Positions 36,990 through 46,553 of a stretch of DNA of 64,000 nucleotides are shown piece after piece (positions within the stretch are counted from its first letter, which is position 1; every line of letters begins with the position of its first letter). The translations under genes were made by a program, and so were the position numbers. Source of the stretch: Anaerolineaceae bacterium UBA5404. GTDB lineage: Bacteria > Chloroflexota > Anaerolineae > Anaerolineales > Anaerolineaceae. The stretch lies in assembly GCA_002409625.1 (NCBI GenBank), contig DHNY01000011.1, positions 1 through 64,000 of the forward strand. The letters run 5' to 3'. The notes under the pieces are model-generated. The model was not told the DNA's origin, did no database searches, and worked only from the letters and a program-made list of their open reading frames with translations.

Positions 36990-38084
36990 CTATCCGATTT
37001 GCCAAGCCTTTACAGCGCGATATTCCTGATTATTTTCCTGGGCAACCAAGCCTTTGAGTTGCATCATCATCAATGTTGCGTTCATTTTTTCAATGGGCAT
37101 GTCCAACTTGGCACACAATTCGTCCACGTGTATGGTGCCACTTCCCAAAGCCTGATAAATGCGTCGTTCAAGTGGGCTTAGTTCAGATTTTGTCTGTTGA
37201 GTGGCAATTTTTTGCTTTTCAATGCCCAGATGACTAACAACCGTGGCTGGGTTTGTCATGGGTATAGCACCTTGACCAATTAAATGGTTCGTTCCTTTGC
37301 TCATCGGTGAAAGAACCGAACCAGGCACCGCGAATATATCCCTGCCTTGTTCAACAGCAAATTTTGCGGTAATTAAAGCGCCACTGCGCTCTCCAGCTTC
37401 AATAACAATCGTCCCACGTGAAAGCCCGGAAATAATGCGGTTTCTTGGAGGAAAATTGATGCCGTCTGGCTTTGTGCCAGGCGCATAGTCACTCATAACT
37501 GCGCCAGATTTAACAATGGCATCAACGAGTTTTCGATGTTCAGGCGGATAGATGACATCCACGCCAGACCCTAAAACGGCAATAGTCCTGCCGCCCATTT
37601 CCAAGGCGGCATGATGGGCGATGGCATCCACGCCACGCGCCAGTCCGCTCACGATGGTTACCCCATGGCCAGCCAAATACTTTGCGGTATCTTTGCAAAG
37701 CTGTTTACCATAACTGGTTACGTTTCGCGTGCCAACAATTGCCATGGCAAGGTTATCTGCCTCAGTAATCTCACCCAGGTAATAAAGTACCGGCGGTGGC
37801 TGAGCGATCTGGATCAGGTAAGACGGGTATTTTTCATCGAGCCAGGTAAGCACTTTGATGCCTTTTGAATCCAATTTGCTTTGCAAGGCAACCGGATCAA
37901 AGCTTTTTTTGGTTTCCCGAAAAGCTTGTATAAGCTTTTCAGTCATACCGGCTTCTTTTAAAGCGGAATCTGTCGCTTCCCAAGCCATGGCAAGCGTGCC
38001 AAAGAATCCAAGCAGCTTTCTAAAGCGCACTGCTCCAGCACCACGCACATGGTTAAAAGCCAGCCAGGCATCCCGCTCTTGCAT
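36990..38084 (-). CDS. dprA: DNA processing protein DprA
   Basis: 364 residues. An N-terminal helix-hairpin-helix-like part (AFNHVRGAGAVRFRKLLGFF) precedes the Rossmann-like core with VGTRNVTSYG, TIVSGLARGVDAIAHHAAL, AVLGSGVDVIYPPEH and GERSGALITAKFAVEQGRDIFAVPG, the DprA/Smf signature. A C-terminal winged-helix segment (LERRIYQALGSGTIHVDELCAKL) is present. DprA loads RecA on incoming single-stranded DNA in natural transformation. It starts two bases after rimM ends, so it belongs to the ffh-rpsP-khpA-rimM transcript. No other competence genes are in the window. Confidence 0.95.
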   Translation of the reverse strand: MQERDAWLAFNHVRGAGAVRFRKLLGFFGTLAMAWEATDSALKEAGMTEKLIQAFRETKKSFDPVALQSKLDSKGIKVLTWLDEKYPSYLIQIAQPPPVLYYLGEITEADNLAMAIVGTRNVTSYGKQLCKDTAKYLAGHGVTIVSGLARGVDAIAHHAALEMGGRTIAVLGSGVDVIYPPEHRKLVDAIVKSGAVMSDYAPGTKPDGINFPPRNRIISGLSRGTIVIEAGERSGALITAKFAVEQGRDIFAVPGSVLSPMSKGTNHLIGQGAIPMTNPATVVSHLGIEKQKIATQQTKSELSPLERRIYQALGSGTIHVDELCAKLDMPIEKMNATLMMMQLKGLVAQENNQEYRAVKAWQIG

Positions 38085-38086
38085 GT

Positions 38087-38638
38087 TTAACGCAAACCTT
38101 CCAGCAATCGCACATCCATGTGCTTATTCTTTACATCAATGCTTTTAATCACATCAGGAATAGCCGGAATGAGTAATTCTTTGCCGTTTGGATCTTCAAT
38201 GATGTAAACGTCATTGGCACCAGTTTCGATAATGGCGGAAAGCTGGCCTAATAATTCTTCACCTTCAAAAACCTGAAGTCCAATAAGCTGATGATGGTAG
38301 TATTCGCCTTCTGGCAAAGCAGGGATATCTTCCACACTTACAAAAGCCAAAAGATTACTCAGCTCGCTTACATCCTCTGGGGTCTCATAACCATCAAAAC
38401 GCAATAAGAGCAACTTGCCTTTCCAGCGGGTTCGCAAAACTTTCACAGCCAAATGATGATCACCGAGATACAAAACACGACCCCGGCGAATTCTTTCAGG
38501 AAAATCGGTATCCACACGCATAGCTATTTCGCCATTGACGCCATGCGCGCGTTGTAATTTACCAACTAAAACGAAGGCAGGCTCGTGGTTAGGCGAGCCT
38601 GCATCGGTAATTGAACTATTTCTATCGTTGTCGAGCAT
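38087..38638 (-). CDS. rimM: 16S rRNA processing protein RimM
   Basis: 183 residues. The RimM N domain has VGKLQRAHGVNGEIAMRV and the PRC-barrel C domain begins EGEYYHHQLIGLQVFEGEELLGQL and includes DVYIIEDPNGKELLIPAIPDVI. It assists maturation of the 30S head and binds ribosomal protein uS19. A 15-residue N-terminal extension precedes the usual start. The ATG shares one base with the khpA stop (TAATG), a coupling overlap. The order rpsP-khpA-rimM is widespread in bacteria. Confidence 0.95.
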   Translation of the reverse strand: MLDNDRNSSITDAGSPNHEPAFVLVGKLQRAHGVNGEIAMRVDTDFPERIRRGRVLYLGDHHLAVKVLRTRWKGKLLLLRFDGYETPEDVSELSNLLAFVSVEDIPALPEGEYYHHQLIGLQVFEGEELLGQLSAIIETGANDVYIIEDPNGKELLIPAIPDVIKSIDVKNKHMDVRLLEGLR

Positions 38639-38889
38639 TATTCAGGCTCAACCACGTCCATGACAACTTGCATACCTTCGCGTGAGGCTGCAGCCCGTAG
38701 CAAATGGCGAATCGAGTTCGCAACCCGACCTTGCTTTCCAATGACGCGTCCGATATCCTCAGAACTCACGGAAAGTTTCAAATGCACGGTGTTGTCTTCG
38801 ATAGAGCTTTCAACCTTTACAGCTTCAGGGTCATTGACCAAGCCTCTGGCGATATACTCTAACAAATCACGTAATTTTTTGTCGTCCAT
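38638..38889 (-). CDS. khpA: KH-domain RNA-binding protein KhpA
   Basis: 83 residues, a single type II KH domain with the GKQG loop at residues 51-54 (GRVIGKQGRVANSIRHLLRAAA). KhpA binds RNA, usually as a dimer or with KhpB, and affects cell division and translation. It lies between rpsP (16 bp upstream) and rimM (overlapping by one base), its standard place. Confidence 0.94.
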   Translation of the reverse strand: MDDKKLRDLLEYIARGLVNDPEAVKVESSIEDNTVHLKLSVSSEDIGRVIGKQGRVANSIRHLLRAAASREGMQVVMDVVEPE

Positions 38890-38905
38890 AAAAACCTTCT
38901 AAATA

Positions 38906-39253
38906 CTAGTCGCTATGCGTGGTCCGGGAGCTTGGAACCCGGCTTTCGTAGGTCTTGGCTGCTTCAGCTTGCAGCGTTTCCACGTCTTCACCAGCCTTAA
39001 AGCGCTTATATCTTTCGTCCAGCCCAACTTGCTTGAACAATTTTTCAACTGTTTCAGAAGGTTGTGCGCCAACACCCAGCCAATAGAAGACACGACCTTC
39101 TTTAAACTCAATTGTGCCAGGTTTGGTGCGTGGGTTGTAATGCCCAACGATTTCAATAAAACGGCCATCACGTGGGGCTTCTTTATCAGCAATAACCACA
39201 CGATAATGGGCTTGGTGGGTGGAACCGACCCGTCGTAGTCGAATACGTACCAT
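38906..39253 (-). CDS. rpsP: ribosomal protein bS16
   Basis: 115 residues. MVRIRLRRVGSTHQAHYRVV and GRFIEIVGHYNPRTKP are characteristic of bS16, a 30S assembly protein. The C-terminal 30 residues extend beyond the E. coli protein. AAGGAG lies nine bases before the ATG. It follows ffh after about 100 bp on the same strand and leads into khpA and rimM. Confidence 0.97.
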   Translation of the reverse strand: MVRIRLRRVGSTHQAHYRVVIADKEAPRDGRFIEIVGHYNPRTKPGTIEFKEGRVFYWLGVGAQPSETVEKLFKQVGLDERYKRFKAGEDVETLQAEAAKTYESRVPSSRTTHSD

Positions 39254-39355
39254 CGATATTTACTCCTTAAATCTTTTTAAATCTCTTTGGCCCGTGCTCT
39301 TGTTAAAGGTTGAGAGAATGCTGAAGGGGCATTGTCCTTCTCCTCAAGCTCAGGA

Positions 39356-40681
39356 TTAACCAAATAACCTATCAATATTACCATGACTTCCAGGTTTTTG
39401 AAACCTTTTCATAAGGTTTTGCATATCCCTGAATTGTTTCATCAAGCGATTGACGGCCTGAACATCTTTTCCGCATCCTCTGGCGATTCTTCTTCTACGG
39501 CTTGCGTTTAAAATGCGGGGATCACGTCGCTCAGCAGGTGTCATTGAAGCGATAATCGCCTCTACGCTTTTTAATTGTCCGTCAATCTCACGTGGATCAA
39601 CTTGTTTTGCTGCCTGACCAAGTTGACCAGGCAACATGCCCATTACCTGTGACAATGGACCCATCTTTTTGATTTGCTTAAGCTGTTTGGCGAAGTCTTC
39701 CAAGGTGAATTGCCCTTTGAGCATGCGTTCAGCATCTTCCATTGCGATATCATCTGCATAAGCTGCTTCGGCTTTTTCAATTAAACCCAGCATATCGCCC
39801 ATGCCTAAGATTCGACCACTAATTCGGGCGGGATCAAAGACCTCAATTGCGTCCAATCCTTCACCAGTGCCCAAAAACTTAATCGGAATACCGGTTACTT
39901 CGCGGATAGAAATAGCCGCACCACCACGAGCATCACCATCAATCTTGGTAAAAATCAAACCGGTAATGCGCATCACATCTCTAAAGCCTTCAGCGATATT
40001 TAAGGCTTCCTGACCAATCATCGAGTCAATGACCAATAAGATTTCATTACAAGGAACAGCCTTTTGAATGCCATCAATTTCTTGCATCAAAAAATCGTCC
40101 AGCTGAGAACGTCCAGCGGTGTCAATCAGCAGAAGTGTGTAACCACCACGTTTGGCTTGGGCATAGGCTTCTTTGACAATCTTCACCGGTTGCGCGCCAT
40201 CCAAAGTAAACACTGGCACATCAATGCGCTCGCCAAGGGTCTGCAGTTGTTTAATAGCTGCCGGCCGGTAAATGTCCGCCGCCACCATCATCACCCGTTC
40301 ACCTTCCGCGCGGAGACGTTTGGCAAGCTTGGCGGTGGCGGTCGTTTTACCAGAGCCTTGCAAACCGATCATCATCAGCACATGTGGCTTCTCACCTCGC
40401 AAATTCAAAGGCTCGGCTTGACCAAGCGTGGCAATCAGCTCTTCGTTAACAATTTTGACCACTTGTTGCGCAGGGTTAAGCGCCTTGGAAACTTCGGCAC
40501 CAATCGCACGCTCCTTTACCCGGTTGGTAAATGAACGAACCACGCCATAATTCACATCGGCTTCAAGCAATGCCAGGCGCACTTCGCGCAAGGCAATTTC
40601 AACGTCGTTCTCGGTAAGTTTGCCCCGTCGTCTCAAATTATCAAAAACTGCAGTCAGTTTGTCTGATAAACTCTCAAACAT
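39356..40681 (-). CDS. ffh: signal recognition particle GTPase Ffh
   Basis: 441 residues: N domain, G domain with G1 GLQGSGKTT (106-114), DTAGRSQLD and TKIDGDARGGAA, and a methionine-rich M domain ending with RDMQNLMKRFQKPG. With 4.5S RNA it targets membrane proteins co-translationally; the many large membrane proteins in this region need this route. The M domain signature RRRRIARGCGKDVQAVNRLMKQF for RNA binding is clear; serine is usual in SGS, here it reads ARGCG. It is first in the ffh-rpsP-khpA-rimM-dprA run and has its own promoter. The RNA gene was not found nearby. Confidence 0.97.
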   Translation of the reverse strand: MFESLSDKLTAVFDNLRRRGKLTENDVEIALREVRLALLEADVNYGVVRSFTNRVKERAIGAEVSKALNPAQQVVKIVNEELIATLGQAEPLNLRGEKPHVLMMIGLQGSGKTTATAKLAKRLRAEGERVMMVAADIYRPAAIKQLQTLGERIDVPVFTLDGAQPVKIVKEAYAQAKRGGYTLLLIDTAGRSQLDDFLMQEIDGIQKAVPCNEILLVIDSMIGQEALNIAEGFRDVMRITGLIFTKIDGDARGGAAISIREVTGIPIKFLGTGEGLDAIEVFDPARISGRILGMGDMLGLIEKAEAAYADDIAMEDAERMLKGQFTLEDFAKQLKQIKKMGPLSQVMGMLPGQLGQAAKQVDPREIDGQLKSVEAIIASMTPAERRDPRILNASRRRRIARGCGKDVQAVNRLMKQFRDMQNLMKRFQKPGSHGNIDRLFG

Positions 40682-40712
40682 AGTGAGTCTCCATCTTCAA
40701 GTAGTAAGCTAA

Positions 40713-40742
40713 ATACTACCTTATTCTAAAGTACATTGTCAA
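40713..40742 (-). promoter_or_regulatory. sigma-A promoter of ffh
   Basis: On the minus strand TTGACA (40737-40742), an 18-base spacer, then TAGTAT (40713-40718). The start would fall about 25 bases before the ffh ATG, and a GGAG ribosome-binding site lies between. Confidence 0.7.
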
Positions 40743-40858
40743 TTTAAGACCATAAAAGTTTGTGATTATTGGCACACAAAGGCTTGGCTACTGAGCGCCA
40801 TATTGACAAAACCGGTAATATCGCTTGAACTGACAACAGGTCATTGCAAGCCATGCCT

Positions 40859-40871
40859 ATTCCTTAGGAAT
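40859..40871. repeat. 13-bp dyad upstream of degV
   Basis: ATTCCTTAGGAAT is a perfect dyad around one central base, 11 bases before a weak -35-like TTGTTA (40883-40888) and about 50 bases before the degV ATG. It could be an operator; nothing else supports this. Confidence 0.3.
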
Positions 40872-40923
40872 AATGAAACTTATTGTTACATTCAAGGTTA
40901 TTAAGATAAAGTGAGGTGTTTAT

Positions 40924-41775
40924 ATGTCTAAAGTTGCTATTATTACCGATTCAACAGCCGCGATCCATCCAGATGTTGCCGCGGCACTTAACATTACCGT
41001 AGTCCCTTTGACTGTTAACTGGGACGGTCAAACGCTAAAGGATGGCATTGATATTACCGGCGAAGATTTTTACACGCGCCTGCCCAAAGCGAAAAATCTG
41101 CCAACCACATCCCAGCCAAGCCCAAATGACTTTGCCGAAGCTTATGAAAAATTGCTGAGCAAAGGTTTTGATGTTTTTACGATCGTCATCTCGGCAGGCA
41201 TTTCTGGCACTTATGATTCCGCAACCCAGGCCTTAGCCCATTTTCCGGGTAAAAATATCAAGGTGATGAACTCCCAGCAAGCCTCCATGCCTCTGACCAT
41301 GGCTGCAATGCGCGTGGCAAAAGCCGCCCAAAAAGGCGCCAGTTTGCTGGAAGTGGAAAACCTTGCCCAGGATATCTGCAATCGTGTTGTAACCCTTTTT
41401 ATTTTAGATACTTTGGAATATTTGCATCGTGGTGGACGCATCGGCGCTGCTTCACGTTTTTTGGGCACTGCATTGAACTTAAAGCCCATCCTTACCCTGG
41501 ATGAAGGCATCATTAAGCCTGTCGGAAAGGTTCGCACCTTCAAAAAAGCTGCCCTAAACATTTTTGAACAGGCTGAAGAACAGCTCGGAAAAGGTGGCAA
41601 AATTGATTATTTAGGACTTGTAACAACCTTTGAACCCGAAGTTGAAAAACAATTTATTGATGAAGCCAGATCCCGCTTTACAATTAATGAGCTTGAAACC
41701 GGCTTAATAAGTCCTGTGATTGGCGTGCATGTTGGGCCTGGCGCGGTTGGGTTTGTTTACCTTCCGGAAAAATAA
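40924..41775 (+). CDS. DegV-family fatty-acid-binding protein
   Basis: 283 residues. KVAIITDSTAAIHPDVAAALNITVVPLTV, TSQPSPNDFAEAYEKL and ISAGISGTYDSA are the conserved DegV blocks, and VTLFILDTLEYLHRGGRIG lines the ligand pocket. Family members bind a fatty acid between two alpha/beta domains and, in Gram-positive bacteria, present it to the FakA kinase. No fakA gene is present here, so the metabolic role is open. It is a single-gene unit with GAGGTG before the ATG and a strong terminator after the stop. Confidence 0.93.
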   Translation: MSKVAIITDSTAAIHPDVAAALNITVVPLTVNWDGQTLKDGIDITGEDFYTRLPKAKNLPTTSQPSPNDFAEAYEKLLSKGFDVFTIVISAGISGTYDSATQALAHFPGKNIKVMNSQQASMPLTMAAMRVAKAAQKGASLLEVENLAQDICNRVVTLFILDTLEYLHRGGRIGAASRFLGTALNLKPILTLDEGIIKPVGKVRTFKKAALNIFEQAEEQLGKGGKIDYLGLVTTFEPEVEKQFIDEARSRFTINELETGLISPVIGVHVGPGAVGFVYLPEK

Positions 41776-41800
41776 TTTTTTGTGCATTTTTTAACCATCC

Positions 41801-41839
41801 GAGCACCTTTCTTAGAAAAGTAAGGTGCTCTGATTTTTT
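41801..41839 (+). terminator. intrinsic terminator of degV
   Basis: GAGCACCTT and AAGGTGCTC form a nine-pair stem, followed by TG and a six-T run. Confidence 0.85.
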
Positions 41840-42036
41840 AAGCGTCATACGCCACGCCTGGACTTAGCATTGAACCCACCTCATAATCGTTGTTTTTTAC
41901 TGATTCTTTTATATGCTAAACTTAATAACGAGTGAACAATAGCGATATAGTAATCCAAAATACACAAGTGAATTTCATTTCGTCGCACTGTAAAATAAAT
42001 GGTAACTCTTCAAAGTTATATTTTTAAAGTGAAAAC

Positions 42037-42786
42037 ATGAAAAAAATGTTTAAGAGAATGCTAATACCCGCACTGGTAGCAACAGGTACTTATCTTATTG
42101 TATTGCTGCTAACCATCTATATAACAAATCAATCAAGTTATTTATCCTTTCCAATTGAAGCCTTCGTCCAAGGCTCTGATCCTCCGGATTTTTTCTTCGC
42201 TCTTTTTACATCAATTCCTTTCAGTTGGCAAATGTTCTATATTGTCAAGGATAATTTTTTATCCTATGTGTCAACAAGAACAAATGTAAAACGCTATCTT
42301 AAGAAACATGTTGCCACCGCCATGTTCTTGTGTTTCCTCATGGTATTTGCCGTAAACATGATAGGAATCGTTTTCTCAGTTAGTATTGCTTCAATTGATG
42401 AAGTCACCCGACCAGACTTATATAGTGGCTATATTCTTGGGAATATGCAGATGGAAAGACCCGTTCTTTTTGGCCTTATTTAGAGTGCTTATAAAGGACT
42501 GCTCGGTGCCTTGATCTGCCTCCTGGCACAAATCTTTGCCTACTATGTTCAAAACTTCTTTCTTGCACTTTTAGCACCATTTATGATCGTTTTTCTGGAA
42601 AACTTGTTTACTTCAATTCTTCGAATCCCTCAATTCAGCTTTACAACAGCCTTTGTGCTCAATCGTTTGAGCGAAAAGGCCATGAAAATTCAAAACTTAC
42701 TCATAGGGATAATCTTTTTTTGCACGATCATAACAGTATCTTTTCTTGTTTTACGAAAATATGAACAAAAAGGTTATTCTTCATAA
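42037..42786 (+). pseudogene. ABC-2 type permease subunit interrupted by in-frame TAG
   Basis: Two open parts, 42037-42483 (148 codons) and 42484-42786, lie in the same frame and are separated only by the TAG at 42481-42483. Read through, they give one 249-residue protein with about six membrane helices (LIPALVATGTYLIVLLLTIYI near the N terminus, LLIGIIFFCTIITVSFLVL near the C terminus), the size and layout of an ABC-2 permease. The second part has no ribosome-binding site of its own. The simplest reading is a recent nonsense mutation or a sequence error. The gene is A+T-rich like the rest of this operon and unlike its neighbours, suggesting recent acquisition. The transported substrate is unknown. 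Confidence 0.72.
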
Positions 42787-44296
42787 AGTTAGATATCTAA
42801 TTAAAAACAATAGCATTTTGCTCATTCTAAATACTATTGTTCTGCTTATCATAGCATTCGGTAAAGCTGGATATCTAAGCTGCACAAATATTTACGTGTT
42901 TGATTACGTACTCCTCACAATAATTGATCATTATTATGCGTTGTACTGTATTTTTCCAATCCTATTTATTATCATCATTAAATATTTCCGACAAACATCT
43001 GATATCGAAACCATCAGATACCCTAATAGGCTAAACCAACAAAGAATAAACCTGATTTCTCTTGCGATTTGTATTTTTCTATATTTTCTTGCTACTTTCA
43101 TCATAATATGCATTGTAGGGCTTTTTCATTTCAGAGCTAACTTATCGGCAAGCATAATCACCAACCCAGGGTTTGATGATTTTGTTATTTTACAAACCCT
43201 GCATAACGGCATCACGCCTTTCCCTTTGGTCTCAACCATAATCGTCCTTATTTTTTATTGTTTTGGTTTTTTTGTTCTATCTAGCTTTTTGAGCTTTGTT
43301 CACAGTAAAAAAGGACTGCACTTTACTATCGTTACTGGTGTGCTTATCTTTATACTTGCTTTTATTGGCTTCCAGGTAGACGCGGTGAACATTTTCCCAA
43401 TTTTTTTCTTTGGAAACTATATTATCTTTCATCGCAGTTTGTTTATTAACGGTTTGCCCTCTTTTGTTCTTATCCTTTTGACAGGTCTTGGAATAATCAT
43501 CTATTGTTTTCGCCCAATACTTATCGATAAAAAGCAGAGATGGAAAAGAAACATTTTGAATGAATTTACCATCTCGCGCCAAACAAGTTTCATTAGTTTT
43601 ATTATCTTAGTCATTCTTTTTATTTTAGAAATATTACTACTTCAATATAGTGAGCATTTTAATGCCCGGGATATCTCTTTAAGCCTCATGGCTGGACCAG
43701 GTAACGGTGAATGGTCCTTTATTAGTTGGACAAAAGTTGCTATCGTTTATTTGTTACCTCTATTTTTTGTTGGACAATCGCTTTCTAAGATTGAACAATA
43801 TCATGAACTCCCAATTTTTATCCGGTTTAAAAGTTTTGCAAATCTAAGATGGCAAATAATAAAATCTTACTTTTCTTTCACATTGGCCTACGTAATGATT
43901 TTGATAGCCACTTTCCTTTTAATGTTTCTTATGGGTAGCGAAACATCATCTTTGTATAAGATCATCGTTGAGATGATAACAGAAAATTTTTCGGCTGGTC
44001 ACTTCGCAATGTTCTTATTGTTCTTTCTGGGAAACATGATGTTAAACCTCACCCTGTACCTAGTCCTTAGTCAACGCCTTAAATCAATTACTGTTTTTAT
44101 ACTATTTCTTGCTTATGCGTTTTTGATTGGTCTAATCCCAAATGGTTTTTATGCAGATTTCACACCGGGTTTGTTAAGGTTCTTGACTTTATACAATACA
44201 AACCTATCAATATTAGGCCTAAGGTTTATCTTAGCCTTGATCTTAACAATAACTTACTTAATCTCATTGAAGAGGAGAAGCTATGTCAATAATTGA
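42761..44296 (+). CDS. large ABC transporter permease-like membrane protein
   Basis: 511 residues from the ATG at 42761. The longest frame begins five codons earlier without a better ribosome-binding site. About 12 hydrophobic segments are predicted, arranged in two similar halves separated by a short basic cytoplasmic stretch (DKKQRWKRNILNEF). I see no catalytic motif. Its start overlaps the end of the interrupted permease by 26 bases, and the ATPase start lies inside its last codons, so the three genes form one transporter operon. It is strongly A+T-rich with isoleucine and phenylalanine abundance. An exporter of a peptide or lipid is plausible, but nothing in the sequence proves it. Confidence 0.72.
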   Translation: MNKKVILHKVRYLIKNNSILLILNTIVLLIIAFGKAGYLSCTNIYVFDYVLLTIIDHYYALYCIFPILFIIIIKYFRQTSDIETIRYPNRLNQQRINLISLAICIFLYFLATFIIICIVGLFHFRANLSASIITNPGFDDFVILQTLHNGITPFPLVSTIIVLIFYCFGFFVLSSFLSFVHSKKGLHFTIVTGVLIFILAFIGFQVDAVNIFPIFFFGNYIIFHRSLFINGLPSFVLILLTGLGIIIYCFRPILIDKKQRWKRNILNEFTISRQTSFISFIILVILFILEILLLQYSEHFNARDISLSLMAGPGNGEWSFISWTKVAIVYLLPLFFVGQSLSKIEQYHELPIFIRFKSFANLRWQIIKSYFSFTLAYVMILIATFLLMFLMGSETSSLYKIIVEMITENFSAGHFAMFLLFFLGNMMLNLTLYLVLSQRLKSITVFILFLAYAFLIGLIPNGFYADFTPGLLRFLTLYNTNLSILGLRFILALILTITYLISLKRRSYVNN

Positions 44297-44952
44297 ATTC
44301 AAAGATGTTTCTAAAACTTTCAAAACAAAAGTTTTGTACAACAATGTCAATCTTATTGTCGAAAAAGGAGATTGTATTGGCTTAGTCGGTGCTAATGGCA
44401 GTGGGAAAAGCGTTTTATTTAAACTTATTGCTGGATTAGAGCAAGCCGATACAGGCTCAATCAAAGTTAAGGGCAAGCCAGTCGGTCACAATTATGACTT
44501 TCCTTCTGGTCTTGGCTTGTTTGTCAATCAACCTGGTTATATAGAATACTATGATGGTTTAACAAACCTAAAAATGCTGGCAGAAATTCAGAACATTATA
44601 GATGAAGAAATTATCCGAACCTATATGAAAAAAAGTTGGATTAGATCCTGAGGATAAAACAAAAGTAAAAAACTATTCTGAAGGCATGAAACAAAAACTG
44701 GGTATCGCTCAAGCCATCATGGAGGATCAAGATCTTATTCTTTTGGATGAACCTTTCAACGCATTGGACTTTAAGACAAATAACGAAGTACTGGAGATCC
44801 TTTTCAATCTGAAAAATGAAGGCAAAACATTGTTATTGACTTCTCACCAACATGAATATTTGGAAAGACTCTGTGACCATATTTATGCAATTATTAATCA
44901 GCAAATTGTAGCGTTTAATAAAGAAGAAAAAGAGAAATATTTTTTGTTCTAA
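44283..44952 (+). pseudogene. ABC transporter ATPase with frameshift in an A7 run
   Basis: The first frame encodes 122 residues with Walker A GANGSGKS and stops at 44651. Removing one base of the A7 run at 44628-44634 restores a 222-residue ATPase continuing KKVGLDPEDKTKVKN. The second part holds the signature YSEGMKQKLGIAQAI, Walker B DLILLDEPF, a D loop and the switch histidine in LLTSHQHEY. Protein order and length then match a typical ABC-2 ATPase that powers the two permeases just upstream. The lesion is a single extra base in a homopolymer: a true inactivating mutation, a slippage-tolerant site, or a sequencing error. AGGAG precedes the ATG. No separate start is evident for the second half. 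Confidence 0.8.
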
Positions 44953-45232
44953 CAATTATTTAGGATACGCAAAATTTTTTGCCGCTTGCTGATATTAGAT
45001 CGCTGCTTCTAATTTGCATCGCTTTTTTTTGCACTGAATTGATGATTATTTTTAAAACGAATTTTATTCTTTCTTTCTATTACCGGTTTGCCATCGCTCT
45101 GTAATCTTTTAACCCGTTTCCAAATCGTATAACTGTTTTAACATCACATCAAACGCTTTACATCCTAACAAGCATCCAAAAACACGTTTCATTTGATACA
45201 ATAGAAGAAAATCGCATAGAAGGGAACCATTT
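44953..45232. other. 280-bp intergenic region before the DUF1015 gene
   Basis: A+T-rich, with several T runs but no convincing hairpin after the ATPase. TACAAT at 45197-45202 may be the -10 box for the next gene; no -35 box is obvious. AAGGGA precedes the ATG at 45233. Confidence 0.4.
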
Positions 45233-46546
45233 ATGAAAACTGCAGAAAAAATCGGCGTCCAAGTCCCCGATTTACTCCTACCCAACAATACTATTGACAT
45301 GCACAAATGGGCTGTTATCGCCTGTGATCAGTTCACCTCGCAACCCGAATATTGGGAGCGCGTGCGCGAAACAGTCGGCAATGCCCCCTCAACCTTTAAA
45401 CTGATCCTGCCGGAAGCCTGGCTCGAAAAACCCGAAGCTCCCGAGCTTATCAAAGCATCCCACCAAGCCATGCGCGATTACGTGGCAGAAGGCGTTTTTA
45501 AGCCTTACAAAGGTTTTATGTTGGTTGAGCGCACTGTTGGCGACGCCATCCAAACTGGTTTGATTGCCGCACTGGATCTTGAAACCTATGATTACACACC
45601 CGGCTCAAAAACGCTTATTCGTGCTTCAGAAGGCACCGTGCTGGACAGGTTACCACCACGCATGGCAGTCCGTCGTGAAGCGCTTATCGAATCCCCACAC
45701 ATTCTGGTCCTTTATGATGACCCGCAAATGACTGTTCTCAAGGACGTCCTTGCCATAAAGAACGAAATTCCAGTAGCCTATGATTTCGACCTCATGGAAG
45801 GCAGCGGACACATCACCGGTCATTTTATTGACAAACCCGAACTGATTGACTCCGTCGTAGAAGGCCTTGCCGCACTAATTGAACCAGCAAGCTACGCGCA
45901 AAAGTATGGCATTCCCGAGGGTACACCCCCAATGTTGTTCGCCATGGGTGACGGAAACCACAGCCTGGCAACCGCTAAAGCCATTTGGGAAGAACTCAAA
46001 CCCGAAGTTGGCATGGACCATCCCGCGCGATACGCCTTGGTTGAACTGGTTAACATCCATGATGTTTCCCTGCAATTTGAAGCCATCCACCGTGTGATGT
46101 TCAATGCTGGCACACTCAAACAAGATCTCGTTGAACACTTTGGCAAAGACATTCAGCTCAGCGTTGTTCATACGATGGACGAACTCGTTGCTGAAGTCAC
46201 CAAGGATGTGAGCCCTCACCAGCGCTTTGGTATCATCGATACCGGCGGCTTCACCGTTGCTGAATTGACCAAACCCGTTCATAACCTGCCGGTTGGCAAT
46301 GTCCAGGAATATCTCGATCCCTGGCTAAAAACCCACCCCGAAACCCAAATTGACTATGTTCACGGCGATGACATCACCCGCGAACTGAGCCAGCAACCTG
46401 GTAACCTGGGCATTTATTTACCCTCGATTACCAAAGACACCCTGTTTAAATCGATTATCCTGGATGGCGACTTCCCCCGCAAAACCTTCTCGATGAACCA
46501 CGCCCACGATAAACGATTTTATCTGGAATGCCGCAAGATTCGCTAG
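45233..46546 (+). CDS. DUF1015 family protein
   Basis: 437 residues, full length for the family. The N terminus (VPDLLLPNNTIDMHKWAVIACDQFTSQPEYWERV) and the AMGDGNHSLATAKAIWEEL block, containing the conserved DGNH motif, identify DUF1015. No membrane helix or signal peptide is seen. Some relatives lie beside serine or SAM metabolism genes, but the biochemical role is not established. The gene stands just before recA with 67 bp between, and recA has its own promoter, so the two need not be co-transcribed. The base composition returns to that of the housekeeping genes after the A+T-rich transporter. Confidence 0.9.
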   Translation: MKTAEKIGVQVPDLLLPNNTIDMHKWAVIACDQFTSQPEYWERVRETVGNAPSTFKLILPEAWLEKPEAPELIKASHQAMRDYVAEGVFKPYKGFMLVERTVGDAIQTGLIAALDLETYDYTPGSKTLIRASEGTVLDRLPPRMAVRREALIESPHILVLYDDPQMTVLKDVLAIKNEIPVAYDFDLMEGSGHITGHFIDKPELIDSVVEGLAALIEPASYAQKYGIPEGTPPMLFAMGDGNHSLATAKAIWEELKPEVGMDHPARYALVELVNIHDVSLQFEAIHRVMFNAGTLKQDLVEHFGKDIQLSVVHTMDELVAEVTKDVSPHQRFGIIDTGGFTVAELTKPVHNLPVGNVQEYLDPWLKTHPETQIDYVHGDDITRELSQQPGNLGIYLPSITKDTLFKSIILDGDFPRKTFSMNHAHDKRFYLECRKIR

Positions 46547-46553
46547 CGATATC

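Noticed and set aside
40769..40784. Second sigma-54 promoter before degV (TTGGCAC)
   Set aside because: The bases ten positions after GG are CT, not GC, so the -12 element is absent.
40682..40923. 4.5S RNA gene next to ffh
   Set aside because: No long hairpin with the conserved GGAA tetraloop region was recognised in the gap.
42481..42483. TAG as a pyrrolysine codon in the permease
   Set aside because: Nothing in the window (pylS, pylT or pylBCD) supports pyrrolysine, and a transporter subunit is not a known site for it. A nonsense mutation or sequence error is simpler.
44628..44634. Programmed frameshift in the ABC ATPase
   Set aside because: The A7 run could slip, but no stimulatory structure is obvious, and the neighbouring permease is also broken, which favours decay or error.
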